A stretch of 64,000 nucleotides of DNA from Klebsiella sp. BIGb0138 (GTDB taxonomy: Bacteria; Pseudomonadota; Gammaproteobacteria; Enterobacterales; Enterobacteriaceae): assembly GCF_004342285.1 (NCBI RefSeq), contig NZ_SMCV01000006.1, positions 248,001-312,000 on the forward strand, read 5' to 3'. This document shows positions 19,413 through 26,143 of this stretch, piece by piece. The notes beneath the pieces were generated by a model. It was not told the origin of the DNA and made no database searches. It was given only the letters and a program-made list of their open reading frames with translations. Position 1 is the first letter of the stretch. Each line of letters opens with the position of its first letter. Made by a program: the position numbers and the translations under genes.

Positions 19413-19438
19413 ATAATATTCGAACCGCTGAATATTAT
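19413..19438. promoter_or_regulatory. Inverted repeat upstream of SSS transporter gene
   Basis: Perfect 9-bp arms ATAATATTC (19413-19421) and GAATATTAT (19430-19438) are separated by 8 bp, just upstream of the transporter start. It could be an operator or a leader stem-loop. It does not resemble the TGGTAC boxes at the regulator gene. Confidence 0.45.
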
Positions 19439-19564
19439 GAGTTAATCGTAACGATGCCAGAAAAAAGGCAAAGCAACCTCGTTCGCGCCGATGGCTTGAT
19501 GCAATCTGGCACGGCTATCACATTTTTAGGCGTCATTCCCCACCCGCCGGTGGGGAAAGATTAT

Positions 19565-19957
19565 TTATCCGCGCGCGGCGTTATAGCAGGTCACATCCAC
19601 TTCGACTTTGCACTCCACCACCAGATCGGCAACGCAGCAAATACGCGCCGGCGGATGATCGCCGAAGAATTCACGAAACACTTTATTGAAGGACTGGAAG
19701 TAGCGCGCGTCGGTCAGAATCACTTTCACATGCACCACATCGGCAAGGGTATAGCCCGCTTCGCTCATAATATCGACGCAGTTCTGAATCGCCAGCCGCG
19801 ACTGCTCGACAATCCCCCCTTCCACGACTTCCCCGTTTTTCATCGGCGTCTGGCCAGACACGTACAGCCAGCCCCCGGCTTCGACCGCGCGGGCGAAAGG
19901 CAGATGCTGCCCGCCGGTGCCGGTACCGCCTTCAACGCCATAACGTTTAATGCTCAT
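19565..19957 (-). CDS. RidA-family enamine/imine deaminase
   Basis: The 130-residue protein is of the YjgF/RidA family, with VSGQTPMKNGEVVEGG near residue 35, the catalytic-type Arg in PARICCVADLV, and VECKVEVDV at the end. RidA proteins hydrolyse reactive enamine/imine intermediates released by PLP-dependent dehydratases to keto acids. That fits the PLP dehydratase-like gene in this island. AAGGAGT lies upstream of the start. It is 10 bp downstream of the deacylase gene and so co-transcribed with it. Confidence 0.87.
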   Translation of the reverse strand: MSIKRYGVEGGTGTGGQHLPFARAVEAGGWLYVSGQTPMKNGEVVEGGIVEQSRLAIQNCVDIMSEAGYTLADVVHVKVILTDARYFQSFNKVFREFFGDHPPARICCVADLVVECKVEVDVTCYNAARG

Positions 19958-19967
19958 ATTCCACTCC

Positions 19968-21407
19968 TTAGTCCATCTGACGACGCAGGAAACGCCCTGC
20001 GCGCCCGGTAATTTTTTTATCGCTGCCGTAGCTCATGATGCCGTTAACCATCACCGCTTCGATGCCCTCAGCGGGCTGTTTCGGATCGGAGAAGCTGGCG
20101 ACATCGCGCACCGTCTGCGGATCAAACAGAACCAGATCGGCAAAATAGCCAACTTTAACCAGACCACGTTGCGGCAAGCGGAAACGCGCCGCCGACAGCC
20201 CGGTCATTTTGTGAATCGCCGTGGTCAGCGGGAACAGCTGCTCATCACGACTGTAGTGGCCGAGCACCCGAGGGAAAGCGCCCCATAACCGTGGATGCGG
20301 CATCGGATCGTTGGGTAAACCATCGGAGCCGATCATCGTGACGGGGTAGCGCATCACCCGACGTACGTCCTGCTCATCCATGTTGTAGTAAATAGCCCCG
20401 GCAGGTATCAGCTGTCCCGCCGCCTCATGCAGGCTCACCTGCCAGTCGCTGGCAATCTGTTTAAGCGTTTTGCCCGCCTGTTCCGGCCGGGATTCTGACC
20501 AGGTGATCACAATGTCAAATTCATCGGTGACCTGTTTCATATCCAGGGTTGAAGAGCTGGCGGAATAAGGGTAGCAATCGCAGGCTATTTCCTGGCGCTG
20601 GCGCATCTCATCAAAGAAGGCCAGCGTCTCGCGCGTGCGTCCCCAGTTCTTTGCCCCGGCGCATTTATGGTGCGAGACCACCACCGGCACGTTACCGTGG
20701 CGGCCGATACGAAACGCTTCATCGAGGGCCTCGAGGATCGGTTCGAATTCAGAACGCAGATGGGTGGTGTAAACCCCCTTCTCCGCCGCCAGCTCTTCCG
20801 CCAGCGCCATCACCTCTTCGGTGGTGGAGTGAAATGCGCTGGCATAGGCCAACCCGGTGCTGAGACCCAGCGCCCCTTGACGTAACGCATCGCGCAACTG
20901 GATGCGCATGCCGGCAATCTCGGTTTCCGTCGCCGGACGGAACAGATCGTCCATATGGTTATTACGCAGCGCGGTATGGCCGATCAGCGTACCCACGTTG
21001 AGCGACGGCCTTGCGGTCTCCACCGCGTGAGCGTAGGCCTCGACGGTGGGATAGATAAACTGCTCCTGCTCGCCCAACAGATTCATCGGGTCGGGGACGT
21101 CGCCGCGCATGGTCGCCATCGCCGCGCTAATCCCGCAGTTGCCGACGATAACCGTCGTCACGCCCTGGCTTAGTTTTGGCAGATACTCCGGCATACGAAT
21201 GACGTTGATATCGTCATGGGTATGGACATCAATAAAGCCCGGCGCCAGCACGCGGCCCAGGCCGTCAATCTCGCGTTCAGCCGTCACCTGTAACGCCGGC
21301 GCGATATCGACAATACGGTCGCCCTTCACCGCCACGTCGCCGCGATACTGCGGGCCGCCGCTCCCATCAATCACCGTGACGTTCTTGAAAAGCCAGTCAA
21401 CCTTCAT
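19968..21407 (-). CDS. N-acyl-D-amino-acid deacylase (D-aminoacylase family)
   Basis: The enzyme belongs to the amidohydrolase superfamily and removes the acyl group from N-acyl-D-amino acids. The 479-residue product shows the family's metal and catalytic residues: PGFIDVHTHDDINV (first His pair), VIVGNCGIS (metal-bridging Cys), TTHLRSE, VVVSHHKCAG, and MIGSDGLPND (catalytic Asp). All key residues appear intact. GGGAG precedes the start. Neighbours (RidA, D-amino-acid dehydratase-like, KDGal kinase and aldolase) suggest that its substrate is an N-acetylated amino-sugar acid rather than an ordinary amino acid. Specificity is inference. Confidence 0.88.
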   Translation of the reverse strand: MKVDWLFKNVTVIDGSGGPQYRGDVAVKGDRIVDIAPALQVTAEREIDGLGRVLAPGFIDVHTHDDINVIRMPEYLPKLSQGVTTVIVGNCGISAAMATMRGDVPDPMNLLGEQEQFIYPTVEAYAHAVETARPSLNVGTLIGHTALRNNHMDDLFRPATETEIAGMRIQLRDALRQGALGLSTGLAYASAFHSTTEEVMALAEELAAEKGVYTTHLRSEFEPILEALDEAFRIGRHGNVPVVVSHHKCAGAKNWGRTRETLAFFDEMRQRQEIACDCYPYSASSSTLDMKQVTDEFDIVITWSESRPEQAGKTLKQIASDWQVSLHEAAGQLIPAGAIYYNMDEQDVRRVMRYPVTMIGSDGLPNDPMPHPRLWGAFPRVLGHYSRDEQLFPLTTAIHKMTGLSAARFRLPQRGLVKVGYFADLVLFDPQTVRDVASFSDPKQPAEGIEAVMVNGIMSYGSDKKITGRAGRFLRRQMD

Positions 21408-21608
21408 AGCAATTACTCCCTTTCGACTATGCCGACAAGTTAACCATTTACAAGGCGAAAAAACAGTGGAAAACTACGCAGAATCCAGATCATTTTGTGA
21501 TACTTTTATTCAAAACAAATAATTTTTAAGTATTAAAATAATATTTATCAATCAGTTATAACTGATACCCACTTAATATCCGCACGTAAACCCTTAAAGG
21601 ATAGTGTT
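21408..21608. promoter_or_regulatory. Divergent promoter region, deacylase / D-amino-acid dehydratase
   Basis: This AT-rich 200-bp gap holds TGATACTTTTATTCA (21498-21512). Read in reverse it matches 12 of 15 positions of the box at the regulator gene (15532-15546). It is a candidate RpiR operator controlling both divergent genes. Confidence 0.45.
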
Positions 21609-22829
21609 ATGAAATACCATTCCGATACGCTTGTCCCGCATAAATCCGCCGTAATGTCATCGCCTGCTAACCTGCTGGCGGAAGACGTATGTCTCCCCGC
21701 CGCGCTGGTAAAAAAAACGGCGCTGGAAAATAACATCCGCTGGATGCAGCGCTACGCCGATGCCCGCGGTGTTTCGCTGGCGCCGCACGGCAAAACGACG
21801 ATGACGCCGTGGATTTTCCAGGCGCAGCAACGCGCGGGGGCGTGGGGGATCGGGGTGGGGAGCGCCTGGCAAGCCAGCGCGGCGATGGCCAGCGGAATTG
21901 AACGGGTATTGGTGGTTAATCAGCTGGTCGGCAAGGCCAACATGCAGCTGGTGGCGCAGCTGAAGGCGCATTATCGCGCGGTGGATTTTATCTGCTGCGT
22001 GGATAGTCTGGCGAACGCCCGCACGCTGTCGGCTTTCTTTAACGCGCGCCAGCAAACGCTGGACGTCCTGATTGAACTGGGCGTCCCCGGCGGGCGCTGC
22101 GGCTGCCGCAGCGTGGACGACGCGCGGGCGCTGGCACAGGCGGTGGGCGACCTGCCGGGCCTGAAACTCCGCGGCCTGGAACTGTACGAAGGGGTGCTGC
22201 ACGGCGACGACCCGCAGCCGCAGGTCGAAGCGCTGCTGCAACAGGCCGCCGCCCTTGCCTGCCAGATGGCGCCGCTGGTCGACGGCGAGTTTATCCTGAC
22301 CGGCGCGGGCACCGTCTGGTATGACGTGGTGTGCGACGTGTGGCTGGCGGCGCAGAAACCTGCGCAGTGCCGGCTCGTGATCCGTCCGGGCTGCTATATC
22401 ACCCATGACAGAGGGATCTATGCTGTCGCCCAGCAGGAACTGGTTGCACGCGATCCGATAGCCTGTGGCCTGGGCGGCGATCTGACCTCCGCGCTGGAGC
22501 TAATGGCGATGGTACAGTCGGTACCGGAGGCGGATCGTGCGGTGGTCAATTTCGGCAAGCGCGACTGCGCCTTCGATGCCGGGCTTCCGCAGCCGATCGC
22601 CCACTATCGCGACGGCCGGTCATTACCGCTGCAGGCGGAGATGATGGTCAGCGTCGGGATTATGGATCAGCACTGTATGTTGCGCCTGGCGCCGGGTTGC
22701 GATCTGCAGGTCGGTGATATTGTGGTCTTTGGCACCTCACATCCGTGCCTGACCTTCGACAAGTGGAAAACGCTGCTGCTGGTGGATGACGAGTACAACG
22801 TGCTGGAGGAGCTGGATACGCTGTTCTGA
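21609..22829 (+). CDS. PLP-dependent D-amino-acid dehydratase/deaminase (DSD1-like)
   Basis: The 406-residue protein is of the fold-type III D-threonine aldolase/D-serine dehydratase family. The PLP Lys lies in LAPHGKTTM near residue 60, in an alanine-racemase-like barrel. The Zn-binding His and Cys are in FGTSHPCLTFDKW near the C-terminus, diagnostic of DSD-type dehydratases. Such enzymes eliminate water and ammonia from beta-hydroxy-D-amino acids. A 2-amino-2-deoxy-aldonate (2R, with a 3-OH) fits this chemistry and would yield a 2-keto-3-deoxy-aldonate for DgoK. AAAGGATAG precedes the start. The family is secure; the substrate is inference. Confidence 0.83.
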   Translation: MKYHSDTLVPHKSAVMSSPANLLAEDVCLPAALVKKTALENNIRWMQRYADARGVSLAPHGKTTMTPWIFQAQQRAGAWGIGVGSAWQASAAMASGIERVLVVNQLVGKANMQLVAQLKAHYRAVDFICCVDSLANARTLSAFFNARQQTLDVLIELGVPGGRCGCRSVDDARALAQAVGDLPGLKLRGLELYEGVLHGDDPQPQVEALLQQAAALACQMAPLVDGEFILTGAGTVWYDVVCDVWLAAQKPAQCRLVIRPGCYITHDRGIYAVAQQELVARDPIACGLGGDLTSALELMAMVQSVPEADRAVVNFGKRDCAFDAGLPQPIAHYRDGRSLPLQAEMMVSVGIMDQHCMLRLAPGCDLQVGDIVVFGTSHPCLTFDKWKTLLLVDDEYNVLEELDTLF

Positions 22830-22836
22830 TGAAGAT

Positions 22837-22870
22837 CCCGGATAGCGGCTGACGCCTTATCCGGGCTACT
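22837..22870. repeat. REP-like palindromic element
   Basis: Arms CCCGGATA (22837-22844) and TATCCGGG (22858-22865), followed by CTAC, resemble enterobacterial REP units. It lies between convergent genes, the usual place. A sister copy is at 32979-33013. Confidence 0.7.
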
Positions 22871-22892
22871 GCCCGGCCCGCCGCTCCTCCGT

Positions 22893-22914
22893 CCCCCCCC
22901 CCCCCCCAAAAAAA
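22893..22914. repeat. C15A7 homopolymer tract
   Basis: Fifteen consecutive C are followed directly by seven A, in the gap between two convergent gene ends. Such a tract is prone to slippage and to sequencing error; it lies outside both coding regions. Confidence 0.85.
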
Positions 22915-22930
22915 CCACCGGGCCGCTCAG

Positions 22931-23941
22931 CTATTCGCACAGCGCGGAAATCTCGTCAAATAACGAACGGCTGAGGGTGACGCCCTGGCGTTCGCTTTCT
23001 TCGCGACAGCGATAGCGCCGCTCACCGGGAAGCCTTGCTCCCTGCGCCTGCATGTTGCTAAAAAGCGTCTCCGCCCGCGCGAGGTGCTCCTGCGCCTGCG
23101 CGCCGAGAAAACGCTGCGGATCCAGCGCCAGAATCAGCTCGCCGCCGTAGGGCAGCCCGCCGGCGCCGTCATCCCATGCCAGCGATTCGGCGCTGGTCAT
23201 ATCGCCAATCAGCGGCCCGGCAAGCAGCTCAACCATCGCCGCCAGCGCGGAGCCTTTATAGCCGCCAAAGGTCAGCATCGCCCCGGACAGCACCTCTCCG
23301 GCATCCGTGGTCGGCTGACCTGCGCTATCGATCCCCCACCCTTCCGGCAACGCCTTCCCGGCACGCTGATGCAGCTGGATTTCGCCGCGCGCCGCCACGC
23401 TGGTCGCCATATCGAAAATAAACGGCGGCCTGTCGTCCCGCGGCCAGCCAAAAGCGATGGGGTTGGTGCCAAACAGCGGCAGCGTGCCGCCGGCGGGCGC
23501 CACCCACGCATGACCCGGCGTACAGGCCAGCCCGACCAGGCCAGCCTCGGTCAGTGGTTCAATATCGGCAAACAGCGCCGAAAAATGCACGCAGCGGTTA
23601 ATCGCCAGCGCAGCGATGCCGCTGTGTCGCGCTTTCGCCACCAGCAGCGGCAGCGCCCGTTCAAACGCCAGCAGCGAAAACGCGCCGCCGGCATCGGCGC
23701 GGACAATCGCCGGCGCCCGGTCGTCAATCCGTGGTTCAGCGTCCGGAGAGACCTTGCCTTTGCGTAAGGTGTCGATAATCCCCAGCAGTCGCCACAGGCC
23801 GTGGGAAGCGCAGCCATCGCGCTCCCCGCCGGTGACGTTACGCGCCACGGCCGCCGCATGATCCGCGCTGAATCCATTAGCGCTTAGCGCCCGTATCGCC
23901 AGCGCGTAAGCTTCGGGTAACGCAAGAGTGACCGATTCCAT
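22931..23941 (-). CDS. Ldh2/malate-lactate dehydrogenase family reductase (DpkA-like)
   Basis: The 336-residue NAD(P)-dependent oxidoreductase is of the Ldh2/YlbC/DpkA family. Landmarks are GERDGCASHGLWRL with the family's catalytic His, LPLFGTNPIAFGWP, and FGGYKGSALAAMVELLAGPLIGD. Relatives reduce delta1-piperideine-2-carboxylate or delta1-pyrroline-2-carboxylate, or oxidise 2-hydroxy acids; DpkA-type enzymes act in D-lysine or hydroxyproline catabolism. GGAGAAGG precedes the start. It is transcribed alone between the amino-sugar island and hpaR, and its substrate is not readable. Confidence 0.8.
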   Translation of the reverse strand: MESVTLALPEAYALAIRALSANGFSADHAAAVARNVTGGERDGCASHGLWRLLGIIDTLRKGKVSPDAEPRIDDRAPAIVRADAGGAFSLLAFERALPLLVAKARHSGIAALAINRCVHFSALFADIEPLTEAGLVGLACTPGHAWVAPAGGTLPLFGTNPIAFGWPRDDRPPFIFDMATSVAARGEIQLHQRAGKALPEGWGIDSAGQPTTDAGEVLSGAMLTFGGYKGSALAAMVELLAGPLIGDMTSAESLAWDDGAGGLPYGGELILALDPQRFLGAQAQEHLARAETLFSNMQAQGARLPGERRYRCREESERQGVTLSRSLFDEISALCE

Positions 23942-24008
23942 AACCTTCTCCTCTACTTTTTTTCATCTCAGCTAAAGTTAGCCTGGTAAAGGCAGCTCTG
24001 TCGCTAAC

Positions 24009-24461
24009 CTACTCTTCCTCATCACCCTCACCGCGTCCGGCATTTTGGCGGTTTCCGAGCGCGATAAACTCCCCCAGCAGCGCCGTCAGCTGCCGCATCT
24101 TTTCGCTGGTGAACTGTTCTTCAATCAGACGATAGGCCTCTTCCACCTGCGCCTGCGCGCTTTCATACAGCGTATTGCCCGCGGCGGTCAGCGAAACGTA
24201 CAGCTTGCGCTGATCGTTAACCGGCTTAAGGCGCAGTACCAGGCCATCGCGCTCCATACGGGTCAGGATACCGGTCAGGCTCGGGCGCAGAATACAGGCG
24301 CGAAACGCCAGATCGTGAAAGTCCATCGACGGGTTTTCCGCGAGGATGCGCACAATACGCCACTGCTGCTCGGTGAGATTATGCCGTTTGACGATCGGCC
24401 GGAAATGGCTCATCGCCGCTTCCCGCGCCTGCAACAGCGCAATGGTTAACGAATCATGCAT
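24009..24461 (-). CDS. hpaR: MarR-family repressor of the hpa operon, HpaR
   Basis: The 150-residue protein is a MarR winged-helix regulator (TEQQWRIVRILAENPSMDFHDLAFRACILRPSLTGILTRME). In E. coli W, HpaR represses the hpaG operon and its own gene, and is relieved by 4-hydroxyphenylacetate or homoprotocatechuate. The divergent position to hpaG1 is the same here. A perfect TATTAAC-AA-GTTAATA palindrome lies about 30 bp before its start. AGAGGAT is the ribosome site. The C-terminal tail is acidic and extends past the winged-helix fold. Confidence 0.94.
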   Translation of the reverse strand: MHDSLTIALLQAREAAMSHFRPIVKRHNLTEQQWRIVRILAENPSMDFHDLAFRACILRPSLTGILTRMERDGLVLRLKPVNDQRKLYVSLTAAGNTLYESAQAQVEEAYRLIEEQFTSEKMRQLTALLGEFIALGNRQNAGRGEGDEEE

Positions 24462-24491
24462 TACATATCCTCTACGTCACACTCTGAAATC

Positions 24492-24507
24492 TATTAACAA
24501 GTTAATA
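24492..24507. promoter_or_regulatory. HpaR operator next to hpaR
   Basis: The perfect palindrome TATTAAC-AA-GTTAATA lies in the hpaR-hpaG1 gap. It corresponds in position to one of the two HpaR operators described in E. coli W, where one lies at the hpaR promoter. Confidence 0.65.
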
Positions 24508-24543
24508 ACTAGCGTCTATCCTGCCACGACGCAACCGGTTTCT

Positions 24544-24568
24544 GCACCTGAAAAGTACCAGCCGATGG
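24544..24568. promoter_or_regulatory. Element shared by hpaG and hpaB promoters, copy 1
   Basis: It contains CCTGAAAAGTACC and matches the segment at 33110-33134 in 21 of 25 positions. It lies about 180 bp upstream of hpaG1. The binding protein is unknown; HpaA or another common activator is possible. Confidence 0.55.
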
Positions 24569-24580
24569 TATAAAAATAAA

Positions 24581-24593
24581 TAACACATTGATT
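24581..24593. promoter_or_regulatory. Candidate IHF site in hpaG promoter
   Basis: TAACACATTGATT matches the 13-base IHF consensus YAANNNNTTGATW exactly. IHF control of the hpaG promoter is known in E. coli W. Confidence 0.55.
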
Positions 24594-24626
24594 AACAAAA
24601 ATAAAAAATTAAATGTGTAAATTTAT

Positions 24627-24642
24627 TGTTAATCCGATCACA
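24627..24642. promoter_or_regulatory. Candidate CRP site in hpaG promoter
   Basis: TGTTA-N6-TCACA differs from the TGTGA-N6-TCACA consensus by one base. cAMP-CRP activation of this promoter is established in E. coli W. Confidence 0.55.
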
Positions 24643-24691
24643 AAACATTCACTTCTGTTTGCCAAACCTCTCCGCAAAGAATAAAAGATGA

Positions 24692-24709
24692 TCATTAACA
24701 TATTAATGA
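24692..24709. promoter_or_regulatory. HpaR operator next to hpaG1
   Basis: Inverted repeat TCATTAA-CATA-TTAATGA lies 40-58 bp before hpaG1. It shares ATTAA half-sites with the palindrome at hpaR and would let HpaR block the main promoter. Confidence 0.6.
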
Positions 24710-24749
24710 AATCCCTTCGAATCCGATATCCGTCCCAGAGGAGTGGTGA

Positions 24750-25382
24750 ATGAAAGGTACCATCTTCGCCGTTGCGCTCAACCATCGCAGCCAGCTCGAC
24801 GCCTGGCGCGACGCGTTCCAACAGGCCCCCTATAAAACGCCGCCGAAAACCGCGGTCTGGTTTATCAAACCGCGTAATACCGTCATCGGCGACGGCGAGG
24901 CGATTCCGTATCCGCAGGGCGAAACCGTACAGAGCGGGGCTACCGTCGCGCTGATCGTCGGTCAAACCGCGCGCAAGGTCTCTCCCGATGACGCCGCCGC
25001 GTTTATCGCCGGCTACGCGCTGGCCAATGACGTCAGCCTGCCGGAAGAGAGCTTCTACCGTCCGGCGATCAAAGCCAAATGCCGGGACGGTTTCTGCCCC
25101 ATCGGCGCCCTCTCTCCGGTACGTAACGTGGACAATCTGACCATCATTACCGAGATCAACGGTCGCGAAGCGGATAGCTGGAGCACCGGCGATCTACAGC
25201 GCAATGCCGCCGAGCTGTTAAGCGCGCTGAGTGAGTTTGCCACCCTGACCCCTGGCGACGCCATTCTGCTTGGCACTCCGCACCATCGCGTCACCTTGCA
25301 CCCTGGCGATCGCGTACGGATCCTCGCCGAAGGTTTCCCGGCGCTGGAAAACCCGGTTGTGGCAGAAGGAGAACTGGCATGA
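24750..25382 (+). CDS. hpaG1: HpaG1: homoprotocatechuate-pathway isomerase/decarboxylase, N-terminal half
   Basis: The 210-residue fumarylacetoacetate-hydrolase-fold protein corresponds to the N-terminal half of E. coli HpaG. Together with HpaG2 it decarboxylates 5-oxo-pent-3-ene-1,2,5-tricarboxylate and isomerises the product (OPET decarboxylase / HHDD isomerase). Motifs include KTPPKTAVWFIKPRN and GYALANDVSLPEESFYRPAIKAKCRDGF. E. coli has one fused protein; here two genes overlap by ATGA, so translation is coupled. GAGGAGTGGTGA gives a strong ribosome site. Confidence 0.93.
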   Translation: MKGTIFAVALNHRSQLDAWRDAFQQAPYKTPPKTAVWFIKPRNTVIGDGEAIPYPQGETVQSGATVALIVGQTARKVSPDDAAAFIAGYALANDVSLPEESFYRPAIKAKCRDGFCPIGALSPVRNVDNLTIITEINGREADSWSTGDLQRNAAELLSALSEFATLTPGDAILLGTPHHRVTLHPGDRVRILAEGFPALENPVVAEGELA

Positions 25383-26143
25383 AACAGGCACGCATTGAAT
25401 GGCAAGGCAACGTGTACGACGTCCGGCTCAATGACCATAACCAGCCGCGCCTCGCCGATGGCACTACGCTGCAGGAGGGCGAATTCCGCTGGCTGCCGCC
25501 CGCCGACGGAACGCTGTTCGCGCTCGGTCTGAACTATGCCGATCACGCCAGCGAGCTGGAGTTTAAGCCGCCGGAGGAGCCGCTGGTGTTTATCAAAGCG
25601 CCGAACACCTTTATCGGCCACCAGCAGGAGTCGGTACGCCCGGATAACGTCGAATACATGCATTACGAAGCCGAGCTGGTGGTGGTGATAGGCAAAACCG
25701 CACGAAAAGTCAGCGAGGCCGATGCCATGGAGTACGTGGCCGGATATACCGTCTGCAACGACTACGCCATTCGCGACTATCTGGAAAATTACTACCGGCC
25801 GAATCTACGGGTAAAAAGCCGCGACACCCTGACCCCCATCGGGCCGTGGATCGTGAGCAAAGAGGCGATCCCGGATCCGCATAACCTGACCCTGCGTACC
25901 TGGGTCAACGGCGAGCTGCGCCAGCAGGGCACCACCGCCGATCTGATCTTCAGCGTCCCGTTCCTGATCGCTTACTTAAGCGAATTTATGACCCTGCAAG
26001 CGGGCGACATGATCGCCACCGGCACGCCGAAAGGGCTGTCCGACGTGGTGCCGGGTGACGAAACGATCGTCGAAGTCGAGGGCGTCGGCCGCCTGGTCAA
26101 CCGCATCATCAGCCAGCAAGCGTATGAGGAGAAGCTGTCATGA
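25379..26143 (+). CDS. hpaG2: HpaG2: OPET decarboxylase / HHDD isomerase, C-terminal half
   Basis: The 254-residue FAH-fold protein carries the metal-binding glutamates in EYMHYEAELVVVIG and the following GYTVCNDYAIRDYLENYYRPNLRVKSRDTLTPIGPW signature. It is the second half of the HpaG activity and converts the ring-fission product chain toward 2-oxo-hept-3-ene-1,7-dioate. Both ends overlap neighbours by ATGA (hpaG1 upstream, hpaE downstream). It also appears internally homologous to HpaG1, as expected of the ancestral duplication. Confidence 0.94.
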   Translation: MKQARIEWQGNVYDVRLNDHNQPRLADGTTLQEGEFRWLPPADGTLFALGLNYADHASELEFKPPEEPLVFIKAPNTFIGHQQESVRPDNVEYMHYEAELVVVIGKTARKVSEADAMEYVAGYTVCNDYAIRDYLENYYRPNLRVKSRDTLTPIGPWIVSKEAIPDPHNLTLRTWVNGELRQQGTTADLIFSVPFLIAYLSEFMTLQAGDMIATGTPKGLSDVVPGDETIVEVEGVGRLVNRIISQQAYEEKLS

